From Larus michahellis (lineage: Eukaryota > Chordata > Aves > Charadriiformes > Laridae), in assembly GCF_964199755.1 (NCBI RefSeq), contig NC_133896.1, positions 176,069,092 through 176,133,091 of the forward strand: 64,000 nt of DNA, written 5' to 3'. The translations under genes and the position numbers were made by a program. How positions within the stretch are numbered: position 1 is the stretch's first letter; every line of letters starts with the position of its first letter. This document shows, in pieces, positions 1 to 13,300 of this stretch. Under the pieces are notes generated by a model. That model did no database searches. It was not told where the DNA came from and saw only the letters and a program-made list of their open reading frames with translations.

Positions 1-1058
1 CGATAAAACCCCTATTCTATTAGACTCAATTTAAAAAGAAAAGATTTAGAATTGAGATGTAAATGGTACTTATTTGTGTTTGTGATAATAATAGCATAAT
101 AGTAGACCCTCTCAAATTCTAGGAGAGGTTCAGCAACAGAGTTTAGATTCTCAGTTTTGCACATGTTTTCTCCCCATTTCTGTCATCAAAAAGTATTTAG
201 GTTTGATAAAATTTAGTCCTAAAAAGGTAATGAGTGCACAGATTCTTAAATTATTCTTTCCTGCACTCAATGAAGGTTTGGGTTTGTGGTTTTCTTACTT
301 ATCTTTGTTCTTCTTAGCATAAAGCATTAGTTCGAATATGTTTTTTCTTTTGGATGCTTAATTTTATTTTTTTTTAAATACACTGACTAAACCATCTTTT
401 ATATTATCTTTATTACACCTATCATGAGATAAACATTGCCATAAAGATTTTTTCACAGTAATACAAAAGATATTAGATTAATTCTGAAGTTTGTTAGATT
501 AGTAAGTCATGCAGAACCTACTTTCTTGTCACCCATCTTATCAGACTTTAAAATCTCTTGACTATGCTTTTTAACATGTTATTGGTAAAATGAAAATATG
601 GTTTCTAAAATATTTTAAGCTTCCTGAATGGTAAACTGAACAAGAGAGTTAAGTCTTTTAATAAGTCCTTTTCTTTTGTGGGTGTCGAGTAAATGTATTT
701 CTTTGGGGTTATTTGTATGTGGGTTTTTTTGACTTGAATTCTATGTAAAAAGCAAATCAAAAGGCAGGAGCTACAATAAAAAAATATTTATTTCAATTAC
801 ATTTTACAGAAAGAAAAGGAGCAAATTCAGTATTAAACCTAAATCTTAATTCTAAAGATTTTATCTACTCTTTAAATCTAAATTTTATTCTTCATTTTGA
901 ATTCATTTCTGAATTTATGTTGAAAAGTAATTTGAGCACAGGCCAAATTTTACAGGCTTTCCATATTAGTCATCGTTGTGAAGGTACGTAAAACACAAGT
1001 TCTTTAACTTTTTAAAAGTTTTTAAGCGTTACTATGTATTTGGATTCTGTTTGGATAG
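1..1058 (+). other. MYCBP2 intron (partial)
   Basis: AT-rich intron sequence up to the first acceptor. I see no exon-like frame, RNA gene or repeat family in it. Confidence 0.7.
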
Positions 1059-1325
1059 GTATGTGCTCATATAGTCCAGGCCATACGAATGGAAGCGACC
1101 CGTGTGCGTGAAGAATGGGAGCACGCCATCTCTAGCAAAGAGAACGCCAACTCGCAGCCTAACGATGAAGATGCTTCTTCCGACGCTTATTGCTTTGAGC
1201 TGCTGTCAATGGTTCTGGCGTTGAGCGGTTCCAACGTGGGCCGGCAGTACCTGGCTCAGCAGCTGACTCTGCTCCAGGATCTCTTCTCGTTACTGCACAC
1301 CGCTTCTCCCAGGGTGCAGAGACAG
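1059..1325 (+). CDS. MYCBP2: MYCBP2 coding exon (first in window)
   Basis: The exon encodes 89 codons containing [18 protein letters not shown] and ends in phase 0 at CAG before gtgagt. The acceptor AG at 1057-1058 gives the start used here, reading [12 protein letters not shown]; an in-frame TAG at 1056-1058 excludes an earlier start. A second AG at 1073-1074 could start the exon at 1075 in the same frame, so the left border is less certain than the right. Confidence 0.88.
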
Positions 1326-4300
1326 GTGAGTGCTGACTGTTCCTTGTCTGTTTTGGTATTCCTAGCAAAAAAAGTCTATAGAATCCTATAATTGTGTGCA
1401 TGATAGTAGAATATGTTATTTGAACTTATTTTTTTTGTGAAATGTAATTTGGTGTTTTCGTTTCAAAAATGTTTTCCCAATCGTACTCAGATCATCCCTA
1501 TATTCCACATAGGGAATAATTGTAAATTTTATTTTTTTTTTATTGCAATCATGAGGAGAGGGCAAATAGGAATTTATGAACACTTAAAAACAAATTACAA
1601 AATCTCCTTTTGGAATTTGTGTTAGTTGTTGGGGTTTTTTTTTCTCAGTTTTTTGAATGGGATTAAAATGATAAAGTTTGATGTGTATAATTATGAAGTA
1701 TAATTATGATATACCTCAGCACCACCACAGTTTAACTGTTTAAAACTATTTGCAGGAAGTACACACAGTGTTGAAGGCAATGAAGGCTACAGTTATGAAA
1801 TTAAAATAAGCTCACTTTTGAGTAAGTTCTTAATGCTTTGTCTCCAAGAGGTAGAACTGAGGTGTAAGAAATCAAAATTGCTTGACTAACCCGTATGTCA
1901 TCATGAACCTAAATCAGCAAGCTATTCTGAAGTGCCTTTGAGTAATACCAGTGTTCACCTTTCCTGTCCTTATTCTGAAGGATATTGGATATGGTGGGAT
2001 AAATTGCTTTCTCAAACCGTGCATCAGAGGGACATACGGTTTGCTTGGCAGGGGTTGCTGCTGAAGTGAAGTGGGATGCACAAGAGCAATTAGTCATTTT
2101 GTGTGCCCTAATAGGGGTCTTTTTCGTAAGCACACAGCCTGTGTTTTGGAGTGATATTGTGAAGGATTCTTTCATGAATCTGAACTTCACAAATCTTATT
2201 TCACAGTAACCCAGTTTTCAACAGATTCATCCCTGTCCTGTTACGTATGTTCAGTTCGTAAGTTATTTTCTTTCTGTCGCAATGACTAAGAATTCTCTTT
2301 TTTAAAATGAAAGTTCAGATTCTGAAGTGGCACTGCCTTGTGACTGGCGATGCTTAAATTTAGACCAGTGTTGTGGGTTACATTCCAAAAAAGAGACTTC
2401 TTAAAGTTCATATATTATATTTGTCTACTTTATTTATAAAGGACAGCATCATCCAGAATTATTACATATAAACGCAAGAACCAGAGGTGCTCCTTTTAAA
2501 TTTCATTTCTCAAATGTATGAAGTTTAGAAGACCATTTGTTTATTTATTTATTGCAAATAAGAATTTGGTATAAAAAGCAGTTAAGTTTTCAGGCGTGGA
2601 AGGAAGCTGGTGAGGTGACGGCTTATTTTTTAGTAAGATCTCACACCGCTTCATTGTGGGGAAATGGTCTGAGAGGGCTACGCCGTCACCCCCGTTTGTG
2701 TGTGCTGCGTGTGCTCCAAATGTTGCTAAATATTTGCATGATTTGAGGCGGCCATCGTTAATTCTTGCCCTTTCAATATTGCGTTTGACCTTGAGGCGCA
2801 GCGACAGCTACAACTATGGGAGAACTAATCTTGTTAAAAACAAGCGTCTTGATAAAACATCGTAGCACGTGAAGCAGAGGCTTCGCTGGTTGAGATGAGA
2901 CCTTGAAAGAACAGGGTTGAAATGTCTGTCAAATGGACAGGAGCTAAAAATCCAGTTTTGTTTGAGTATTTCATATTATGCATTATATAAAATGCCTGTA
3001 TAGGTAAGATCAGAGGTTTTTAATTCGCAGTGTCTGTTACTGATCAGGCCTGAGTCCTTAGCATCTTTGTCTTATGCTCAGGCTATGAGTATATTAGTGT
3101 GGAACTAGGCAATTCCTTTCTACTTCTGATATCCTCAGGTGGAGCTTTAATATCTGTTTCTTTCTGAACTTGAATGTTGTCTGAGTATATGTGTGTTTAC
3201 GTGCACGTAGTATAACATAAATATATGGACATATGAAATATTTAGTTCAGTACAGTTGCTGCACTACTTCTGGTTGCTAGCTGGTGTGCCTTCTCTAGGT
3301 GAATTTTTAGTTCCTGTTTCAGTAGTTTTTATTCATATCCTCTACTTCTCCAGTTTTCTGAACTGTTACAATATCACATCTCAACTTGCCTGGAGGCAAC
3401 TAACTGCCCCACTTAATAATTCTGATATATTGCAGATATGCAAAATACTGTTGTGGGTTTTTTTTCTTAAAATGTAAACAGTTTTTCAAGAGAACATTGA
3501 AGGCTTGAGAAATTAGATATGAAATGTTAACTCCTTAAGCTTTCATACATCCTGATTTGGACCAAACTTTGCATGATATAGCCAGTTTCAACCCCAGTTC
3601 CACCAGCTGGTAAGGTTGAAGCATACAGTTTCAGGAGAGCTCCTGATAGATCCAGAGCAATTGGCACAGATTTCCTTTTCAGAAAATTCCAGTTAGAATA
3701 TTGCAAGGAACACTAAGGGAGGGTGGAAAAGAGTATCACGGAAAAGAATCATGATTTTCAGTACCTCGAGGCAAGTACTTTGTTTTCAGAAGTCTAAAGT
3801 GCCTCTAGCTGTTCTGCCACAGAGTTTCTGACATCAAAAGATTACATGCAAAGTGGGTAACGTGTCTGTAACATGCAAGTAAATCAGAGTTGTACAAACA
3901 TCTGTATCGATGTTATCGTAAGTCCATTACTAAGCATATTTTTATTATTATATGAAGACTAACTATTGTTTGAGTGAGATTGGTTCTGGACTCTTCAGCC
4001 TTGTCTCACTGGATATATTAATAAACACTTCAAAGCAAGATAGAGGCCTCACAGAATTTCTTACAGGTGTGATTTAAGTACGGAAAGCAGATTCAGTCCT
4101 TCTTACTGAATTAACTTGTGAAGAAAAAAGACTTTATGTGATTTTGCTTGAAAACTCCAGCTGTCTTGGTAAGAATTGTGGTGTTCTGATTTTTTTTTTT
4201 TTTTTCCAGGTAACATCGTTACTGAGACGTGTTCTGCCTGAGGTAACGCCCAGTCGCCTGGCTAGTATTATAGGAGTGAAGTCTCTTCCACCAGCAGATA

Positions 4301-7300
4301 TAAGCGATATCATTCACTCCACAGAAAAAGGAGATTGGAATAAACTTGGTATCTTAGACATGTTTTTGGGATGCATTGCCAAAGCTCTCACTGTACAGCT
4401 AAAAGCCAAAGGAACTACTATAACAGGGACAGCTGGCACGACGGCAGGCAAAGGAGTTACTACGGTCACGCTTCCAATGATCTTCAATTCCAGGTTTGTT
4501 TAAAAATATATATATTTTTTTTCAAGCTAAAGGCACAAAATAATTGCATTATTTGAAGTCAGTTACGCTGTCTTTTATGATTTTTGTTTCATAAATGGAA
4601 AAAATTATATAACACTGACGGTATGAGTCATAAGTTATTAGTGAGTTCGATTTAAAAACAAAACACAAAAACCCAAAACCCATCAACTTAACCATATGCT
4701 GAATATGTGCACTGTTTCTTTGTGGTGGTTTTTGACAAACAGCACTTAATTACTTGAATTGATTTCATGTATTGCCATATGTCCCTTGCAGCTATATCCG
4801 GCGAGGTGAAAGCCATTGGTGGATGAAGGGTTCAACACCTACACAGATTTCGGAGATCATTATTAAACTCATTAAAGACATGGCAGCAGTAAGTTTCTAG
4901 CCTTTAAATGTGTGGAGGATATTCAAATATTTCTGACAATGAAGAGCACATCTTGTCATTAATTTCTATTAGTTAGTATTGGGTGGAGCTGTTAAATTTG
5001 AGTTGGTATCAAGAAGAAAAAGTTATAGTCCTCTGGGTAGAGTCTAGCCCTAGGAGCAGTAGGAACTGAGTTCTGATTCTGCTAAACAAATCCATTTTTG
5101 AAATAAGCTTTTGAATAAGTCACTTGTACCAGAAATTTAAGTAGCAAACGATATTTGTGCGTCATTTTCTACATTATTAACTTAGAAGCCTAATTTTTTT
5201 AAGTCTTGAGCACTCAAAACTCCACTTGAAAAGTAAAAAGTGTCTGTAGAGTAGGGTAATAGTGTTGTTTTCAGGTAACTGTGTGTAGTTTTTATACGTG
5301 GAGTTTCTGGTTAAGACTGCGTGTTAAAATTGACTTATTTCAGTCTTACTGAAATCTGCATTTATTGTTGTTTATTACTTTAACCATCTGGCTGAAATTT
5401 TCCATAGTTGTCTTTGCTTCAGGCAAGGTTTTTTGGCAGAAGAATTTGATGAAAAGTGATTCAGCTATTTCCCCGAAACAATATTGGGGAAAAAAGAATA
5501 GGTTTCGTATACATTTACAGGAAAGGAGTTTAGTTGGGGGGTTGATTTTCTTTTCCTTAATTTTATACCTGTATCAGTGAGATGCTCTAAATGACACAGA
5601 TTTTCCTTCGTGATTACCCTTTGAAAACTGTGTTTCACTATGTTCAGCTTTGGAGGGCTATTTTTCTGAACCATTCACCGTGCTTAGTTTAAGGAGACTC
5701 CTTCTCAAAGCTGCTGCAGCTGGATGGGAAAAACTAGGAGCAAAAAAACCCAGCACTTGCAAAGACAAGTACTCAGGAGACAGTAAATGCCAGGATTAAC
5801 ATGATGCCCCCTGTGTGTGCATGCCCCTATGTTTTTCTCAGGCATCCCACTTCTTTCATTGTATAAGATGCAAAATATATTGGGAATGAACTGAGGAGTA
5901 ATTTGTTCAGTATTTTTTTTTTGGTTTTTTAAGGGTTGTAGCCACTGTCGTTTGTAGATGTCGTTGGTAGGTATGTTTTGGGTAAGTGGGAAAACATCAG
6001 GGAAATAGTGGATTCTCTTCTGCAGCGTTTTTAAATAGTACTGGGCAAGTCTTTTGAAGCAGACTCTGTGGTCCTTGTTTTACGGGATTCTTGTTCCCAC
6101 GATGATGGGAGAGCCTGTCCTTTAATGAACAGCTGATGAAAACTAAGCTGAGCCCAGACCTTTGCCGGGAATAAAAGAAAGAGATAAGTAGAAACAGAAA
6201 GCGTCTGGCTGACGAGAATCAGATGCTTGTATTTTTGTCTAAGCAGCTCCTCTAGCCATTCAAGGCCTTCACCCATGAAACTGTTGCATTTACTAATACT
6301 TGGTTCTCCAAAACCGTTGCAGGAGTCAGTAGGAAAGTTCTTAAAGCTCTGGAGTCAGATATGGCAGTGGGCATGCATACCCAGAGTATGCTAGGCTCCA
6401 GCTCCCACATACCTGATAGTTTTCCAATAGCGCTGGCTGTTGGGCGTGCTGGTGTGGGTCTTGAATTCTCTCGTTTAAACCATTCTACTTGGAATGAATA
6501 TAGAATTATTTATTACAAAAAAAAGAAAGGGATCAAGGCAGTCCGATAAAGTGTAGCCCTCTCAGATGTGGGTATAAATCCCTCTTTCAGTAGATTCTGA
6601 ATTGCTTACATAACATGTAGCAGCACCTAAAGGAATGACGGGGACTGAGTTTACTCTAAAGCATTCAGTAGTCAAACAATAAGGACCCTTCTCCTCTTGT
6701 ATGAAGAAGAGATCTGAACTCATTCCCGTTCATTCTAGATGAGGGAGACCTGACTGAGGCCATTCAAGGCAGGGAGTACGAACATTCCTTGATCACAATT
6801 TGTAAGGGACCTCTGTGGTTTAGGCACGCTCAAAACATGCCTCAGGGGTTCAGCCCCGTTACCCAAAAAGAGAGCGCAGTAATAGAGGGATCCTAGTGTA
6901 AAAACTTCTCTTTGAGGCTTTTTTAGAGATACTAATTAGCAGTAGGGTGGCATCAGTCTTATTAGCCACTTCATAAGAGTTACAAATGGGATTCCTTTCA
7001 CTTTTTCAACATTTGTGATATGTAGGTATCTACAGCTGAGTTAGTCACCGTAGCTTCCTTTTTAGAGTCCTGTGGGTCTCAATTATTTCTGTCACCTTTA
7101 GCATGAGGCTTAGAAACTTAGAGACTACACTAAGAAATTAAGGATTCAGCAGTCTCTGAATCAGGAGCTTTAGGGTATGAGTCGGTGCCGTAGGCTCAGA
7201 ATCTTTAAGGTTCGTTTGGAAAGTGTGCTATAGTTCTGATGTCTCCTGTGTACTTCTCTCTATTTCATTCAAATATAGAAACTGCGGAGAATATTTGGGA

Positions 7301-10300
7301 AGGCTGAGCTAGGCAAGCGAAGCTGATTTCTGTAGGAACCCACTGTCATCTCTGTGTTGTTCACAGTCACTTATTTGTCCTCTGTCTCTGCATCTTTTTT
7401 TTTTCTCCAGGAGGTGGGGGGCTTTAGGATATACCCTTTCATTCTTCAAATCATATGTCCTCCACCTATTCCAAGTTAATTATTTCAATAGTGGTTCAGA
7501 GACTACCTCAGTCAGTCACCTGAGTATTCGAGGGATATTTTTTACCAGATGTGTCTGATTTGAAAACACCTGATTTGTCAAAGTCATCCTTGACTACTTC
7601 TTTTTCTATTCTAACTTGAGATCCTAACCTGATGTTGTTTGTAGCAGCTCTAATTACAGTTCTGGTTGTTATTAATATTAATAAGAGCTGTAATAAATTG
7701 AGTTTCCTCTTTAACAGGGTCATCTGTCGGAAGCTTGGTCCCGCGTGACAAAGAATGCTATTGCCGAAACCATCATAGCTCTGACCAAAATGGAGGAAGA
7801 ATACAGATCACCAGTGAGGTGCATTGCAACAACCAGAGTAAGAACTTTACTAGACTTAACATTAGTTGATTGTAAACGTGCAGTAGGAGCCCATCCAAGA
7901 GCCTTCCTACATTTTAGAAAAAACTTCCTTTTACGGGTTGCGTCAGGAAACGACGTGTACAGCATACGGTTTATATTCTCCAAATCTAGTGTGTGCGTAC
8001 TGGACAGGTATCCTAAGGCAAACACCGTCCTAATAAGAGTCTTGCTTTCTATGTGTCTCAGCAGTTTCAGTTTTCTTTGTGGCAGAAATACACCAGTAAA
8101 AACTGAATTTTTATTAAATGCGTATCTTGCGTACCTCCCAAGTAATGAAGAATAAGTGTTATGCTTATACATTTGGGGTTTTATCCTTTATTTCTGCTTT
8201 AAGTTTGTGATACTTGCCTTTTACTAAATTTAGGAGATCATCTGCGTGGAAAATTGCACAATATGTATCAGCTGTCTTTTTCCAGCTCTCTACACCATTT
8301 TTTTTTGTAAGTGATTTGACTTCTAGGTCATCAGCTGCCACATCTCAAGGCTATTATGAAAACACTCAGTAACAAATATTCTCTAGGACAATTGAGTTAA
8401 GCTTCACCTGTGTTCTAGTCTCAAAATGAAAAATCATTTGCCGAGCCCTTTATTATTTACCTGGGGTGGCTTTTTTCTTTGTCTTTCCATGTATTTTGTA
8501 GAAACTTGGACTAACTTAACCTTAATAGATTGCTTGAAAACCCACAAATGTCATACTTGTAAATTATGACACCCCTACCATCTTAGGGAGCACAGATTTT
8601 GGTGTCTCAAGCATAATAATTACATCTTGAAATAAGAAGTTTGCAATGGTTACAAGCATTTGACGCTCATGTTTGTTTTTCATCTTAAAACGCTGTGCCA
8701 ATTGACCTTTTCATCCCCTTACTCACACATTCTCTGCTTTTTGGAAGACACGGTCTCAGAGTACCACCGGCTCCTGCTGTCACTGTGTTGGTTTAATCAG
8801 GTCTTAGAGGAGCCCTGAGCATTAACCTCCCTCTCCTTGTGAATGAACTTAGTTCTGTCATGGAGGTGCGCATTTTTAGGAGGAGTCCAGTAGAGGTTTT
8901 CAATTAAAGCCCTTTTGTTCAAATCAAACCTTTGATCAAAAACTATTTCCAAATCTCAAGCGCATTTCAGTTTGGGTTGCAGGCCTACCGACAAATTATC
9001 CTCGGGTAGCTCATCTCTTTAGGATTTCACTGTAGTCAATGGAGAGGAAGAGAGAAAAGCTTCCTCCTAAGAATAGTTAGCTCAGGACCCTTTCCTAGGT
9101 AATCTCAAATCCCCCGGGCAGTGAGGAGAGAACATAGGGAAACCAGTCTCATTGAGCTAAAGTTTTTGTTGGTTTAGGTTTGGTTTTTTTAGTCTGTGTC
9201 CTTGAATTTCTTCTTCTCCCCCAAACCCTGCAACGTTTGGGAGTGATAAAGAAAAGAGTGGTTAGACACTGGAATAGGCTGCCCAGGGAGGTGGTGGAGT
9301 CACCATCCCTGAATGTGTTTAAGACTCGTTTAGATGTGGTGTTAAGGGATATGGTGTAAGGGAGAACTTCGTAGAGTGGAGATGATGGTTGGACTCGATG
9401 ATCCCAAGGGCCTTTTCCAACCTAAATGATTCTATGATTCTATTCCATGATATGTAAGTCTATATTTGCCATATTTCTCGATATTACTTTGGTTGATCTT
9501 TTTTCACTGATTCTCTCATGTGTGCTAACTACTGTATTTATGACCATAAAGTGACAGACCTGAAAGAAACAAGGTAGTTCCCAAAAGTTCAATAAGTTTT
9601 ATTGTGTGCTTGACTTCTTTTGGAAAAGAAAAAACTTGCGTTGTATGGGCAGGCTTCAGCTAACCATGACACAGTTTGCAGGTAACAGTGACACTGTTAT
9701 CTGACAAAGTTTATATTTTCAGTATTTGGGATTTTTTTTATTTCGTATTTCTAAAACATTTAATCCTACCTTGCCTTTCAATAGCTATGGCTGGCCTTAG
9801 CATCCCTCTGTGTGCTTGATCAGGATCATGTGGATAGGCTATCCTCAGGAAGATGGATGGGAAAGGATGGACAACAGAAACAGATGGTGAGACTGAAAAT
9901 CATATCTTTTTGTGTTTATTTTTATTCGGTAGTCAAATAATTTAGAATAATGAATAGGGAAAGGTAGACTTGGCCTAACCTTATTCCTCCCTTTTGTCCC
10001 CCGTGGAAATTGTGCCTTCATGTTTGAAGTATTTGTGTTCTAGACAAGCACTGCTTAGAAAACAAAAATTCCAACTTAAAACAATAAGTGAGCAATTCTA
10101 CTGGTATTCAGGATGGAGCAAGGCAACACCTATAGGATGGATTTTTGAGAGTAGATTGACTCAGTGAATACAACACCCGCTGTCAGAGCTTTTATCTTCC
10201 TGTCTGGATCTCTGTCACATAACGAAGTCAATTCTTTTGTGTTGCTCAATCACTTCTCTGTAATTAAGCTTCCTCTTCCCCATCTCAGTGGAGAGTGATT

Positions 10301-13300
10301 ACCCCAAAGAGAAAGAAATTCTTTCTAACTGAATTTAGGAAGCTACCATTTACCCAGAGAACTTACGAACTTAATACAGAATATGATGGATTAATTGAGT
10401 TTCGGTCTATATTTTTCAGTATCACGAAAAGCTTATGATTTTTTTAATACGAATCTGGAAAGAGCAAAATAATGAAGCTGGTCTATTTTCAGCTTGGTTA
10501 GGTGGATCCCTGTGGGAGGCAAGGGAAGATCGTGCCTTCCCGCTAGCAACTGAGGATGCTTTAAGTGAAAAAGCCTCCACAGCAGTTTCGTGTAGGTAGA
10601 AAGAGAATACAGGAGACAGAGCTGCAGCAGCAGCAAGGACTAAAACTCTGCTGAGAAGGAAAGCAGGCAGAAAGGTTTCAGAGGTGATTAAGAAAGTCAA
10701 GGTACTTGTGTAGAGCTTTGGAAATGTCAGAGGAGCGGTCGAGACATAGTCCAAGCTGCTGAACCCAGCCTGAAATTCCCCAGTCCTGTTTCATACCAGG
10801 GTATTCAAACGTTGAGGTGAACTGTGTTCCCTCTGCCAGGACTGCTGTTGAAAGGATGCCATTTGAAGTTGCACGAGCAGTCTCATGGAAACCACACGTT
10901 CTGGCAGTATGATGGAAGTTAACTTCCCTGTTAACATGCTCGTAACCCATTGTTACCACACAAATCTTTTCTCAGACTTGTTGAAAATGATGTCTCGGCT
11001 GTATCGTTGAAAAACACATTTTTGTTACATCACGCAAAATATTGAGATGAAGAATATCAGAATATTGAGATGTGGTAAACTGGGGCTTTTTGTGTCCAGG
11101 AGTAATTGTTCAGATAGTGATTATTCTAAAGATACAAATAATAGTCTAAACAAGCTCTTTATCCCTCCCTTATTAATTTGGGAGGGAGTGATTGGGGGAG
11201 AATAAAAATAGATGCTGAAAGGAAATGAAGGATTTTCATAAAGACAGACTTACTTCATAAGTTATCTTAATTTTTTCAGCCAATGTGCGATAACCATGAT
11301 GATGGTGAAACTGCTGCAATCATTTTATGTAACATCTGTGGGAATCTGTGTACCGATTGTGACCGCTTCCTTCATCTCCATCGGCGAACAAAAACTCATC
11401 AGAGACAGGTAGAGTATACGTGACATCCTGCTGTATACACCGCATACGTTGTATGCGTTTCACCAACTAATATATAAGCAAAAGGCAGTAGCAAGAACCA
11501 AATCTGAAAATGGTGTTTTCTTTTACATTTGAGATGGGATAGATAAGTTTCCATTGAATTCTTTTAGTTGTTTTTAGTTAAATTCCCTTGTCCGTTATCT
11601 TTTGAAGAAGATTGGAAAATCGTGTAGCAGCCTCTAACTCTTATGCTACATCAGCTTGCTTCTCTCTTGTTCTAGCCTTGTTCAGGAACATTTTCTTAGG
11701 AAAATCCAGATAGACTTTCTTAAGTATATATTGGTTCTTTATTTCTGTTAAATTAGAACTCCTTTACTACTTTTATCATGTGAGTCAGTGCTTGTCAGCC
11801 CCTTCATTTGTAATGTATATTACACGTTTTTTAATATCCAGGAAGACTACTTGACAACAAATATTCCTACTGGTTCCCTTCTGTCAGTCTTCTCCTGTTT
11901 TTTTAATATTTCTCCAGCTCTCACTGTCTTTTCACAGAGAAGTATGTTGTCATATCCATAAGCTTGAAAATTTCCTGATTTCTTTTGCTTCTGTTTTTAA
12001 GATTGAAATGTCTTTCCTCTTTGACTTACCTAGATGAGGTTTTACAAATTGCTGTGTACTCTGCTAGTAAGTGTTCTTTTGTGTTATTCTTTTATCCTTT
12101 TCATATCTAAACCTGAAACTGCATTCTCCTTGGAATATTTCTTTTTCTCATTGAAATTAACGTTGAAGATGCATTTACTGCTTAAACTACTGAACGGTTC
12201 CTCTTTCTTGACACTATTTATCTTTTGTAGTTTTTGTGGCCCTGTATTTTCCCCTTTCCTTTTGACTACTTACATTTGTACGAAGGCTAAAATAATAAAC
12301 CTCATTAATAAAGTTAATTCAATGGAAATCATTCCTCTTCTCCCTTCCCTAGAGTGCATCTGCATTCAGTTTTTAGTTAGGATCAGGAATCCTTATCTCC
12401 CTACTGTGCTTTGATTTGCGTTATAGAGCAGCCTTGGAGCGCATGAAGTGGATTCCTTTCAGGTGAAACTAAAACCAGAAAAAAAATATAGATGAAGGGA
12501 CACGCTGCTAATGGTCATTCAGTGCAAGGGATCAGCTAGTCCAGAGCACGCGTGATGTGAACTTCGTCTCGTTGGCACTGAGTTTCACTCTGCAAATGTC
12601 CTCCTCGGTGCCTCGGCATTTGCAGCATAGACTCAGCCTGGAAGTTCCACCTGGAGATGTTATCTTCTGTTTCTTAGCCAGAATCTTTGCAATCCCCTTT
12701 GCATTTTTCCTGTTTTGTTACCCTAAGAAGATTATTTTATATGTCTTCTCTTCTGTCATGGCACAGCACAGTCTAGTCTCATTTATTTTTCTGATTTCTC
12801 CTATATAGCCTGTTCAGATTACTGTTGATAAAAAGTAAGTTCATATCTCATAGAAGTCCTCACATTTCTCCTTTAATCTGTCCAAAATAGCTACTTATCA
12901 GATTTTCCTATTTACTTCTAAAAGCATGTTTAAACTTTTACTCTTTATTCACCGCCTTTACCTTTACATCTCTCGTGTTAAGCCCCTCAAATTTTAATTT
13001 CTGTCATGTTCCCAGTCTCCTGTTTTCTGTTAGCTTCCTGTTCTTTGTCCAACTTTTGTCATACGTACCTCTTCAGTGTATTTTCTCTCCTTCCAAGAAA
13101 GGACAGCGTGTAAGTTACTGCGACGGGCTTATGCGAATTAGGGTTTTTTTCCTGATTCTAATGAGAATGAAAAGAAAGTTTAGAGTGAGTGTACACATCC
13201 ATCCCCAGGAAAATTCTAACTTTTGTTGCATTGCAGGTGAAATGAATGAAAACAGAACTGTCTTCAAAACTTAGGAAAGAAGAAAAAGAAGAGACTGCAT

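Noticed and set aside
12034-12414. A 126-codon hydrophobic + frame in a MYCBP2 intron
   Set aside because: The surrounding 1.5 kb is T/C-rich, which yields Leu/Phe/Ser-rich frames without stops. There is no start context, splice link or domain.
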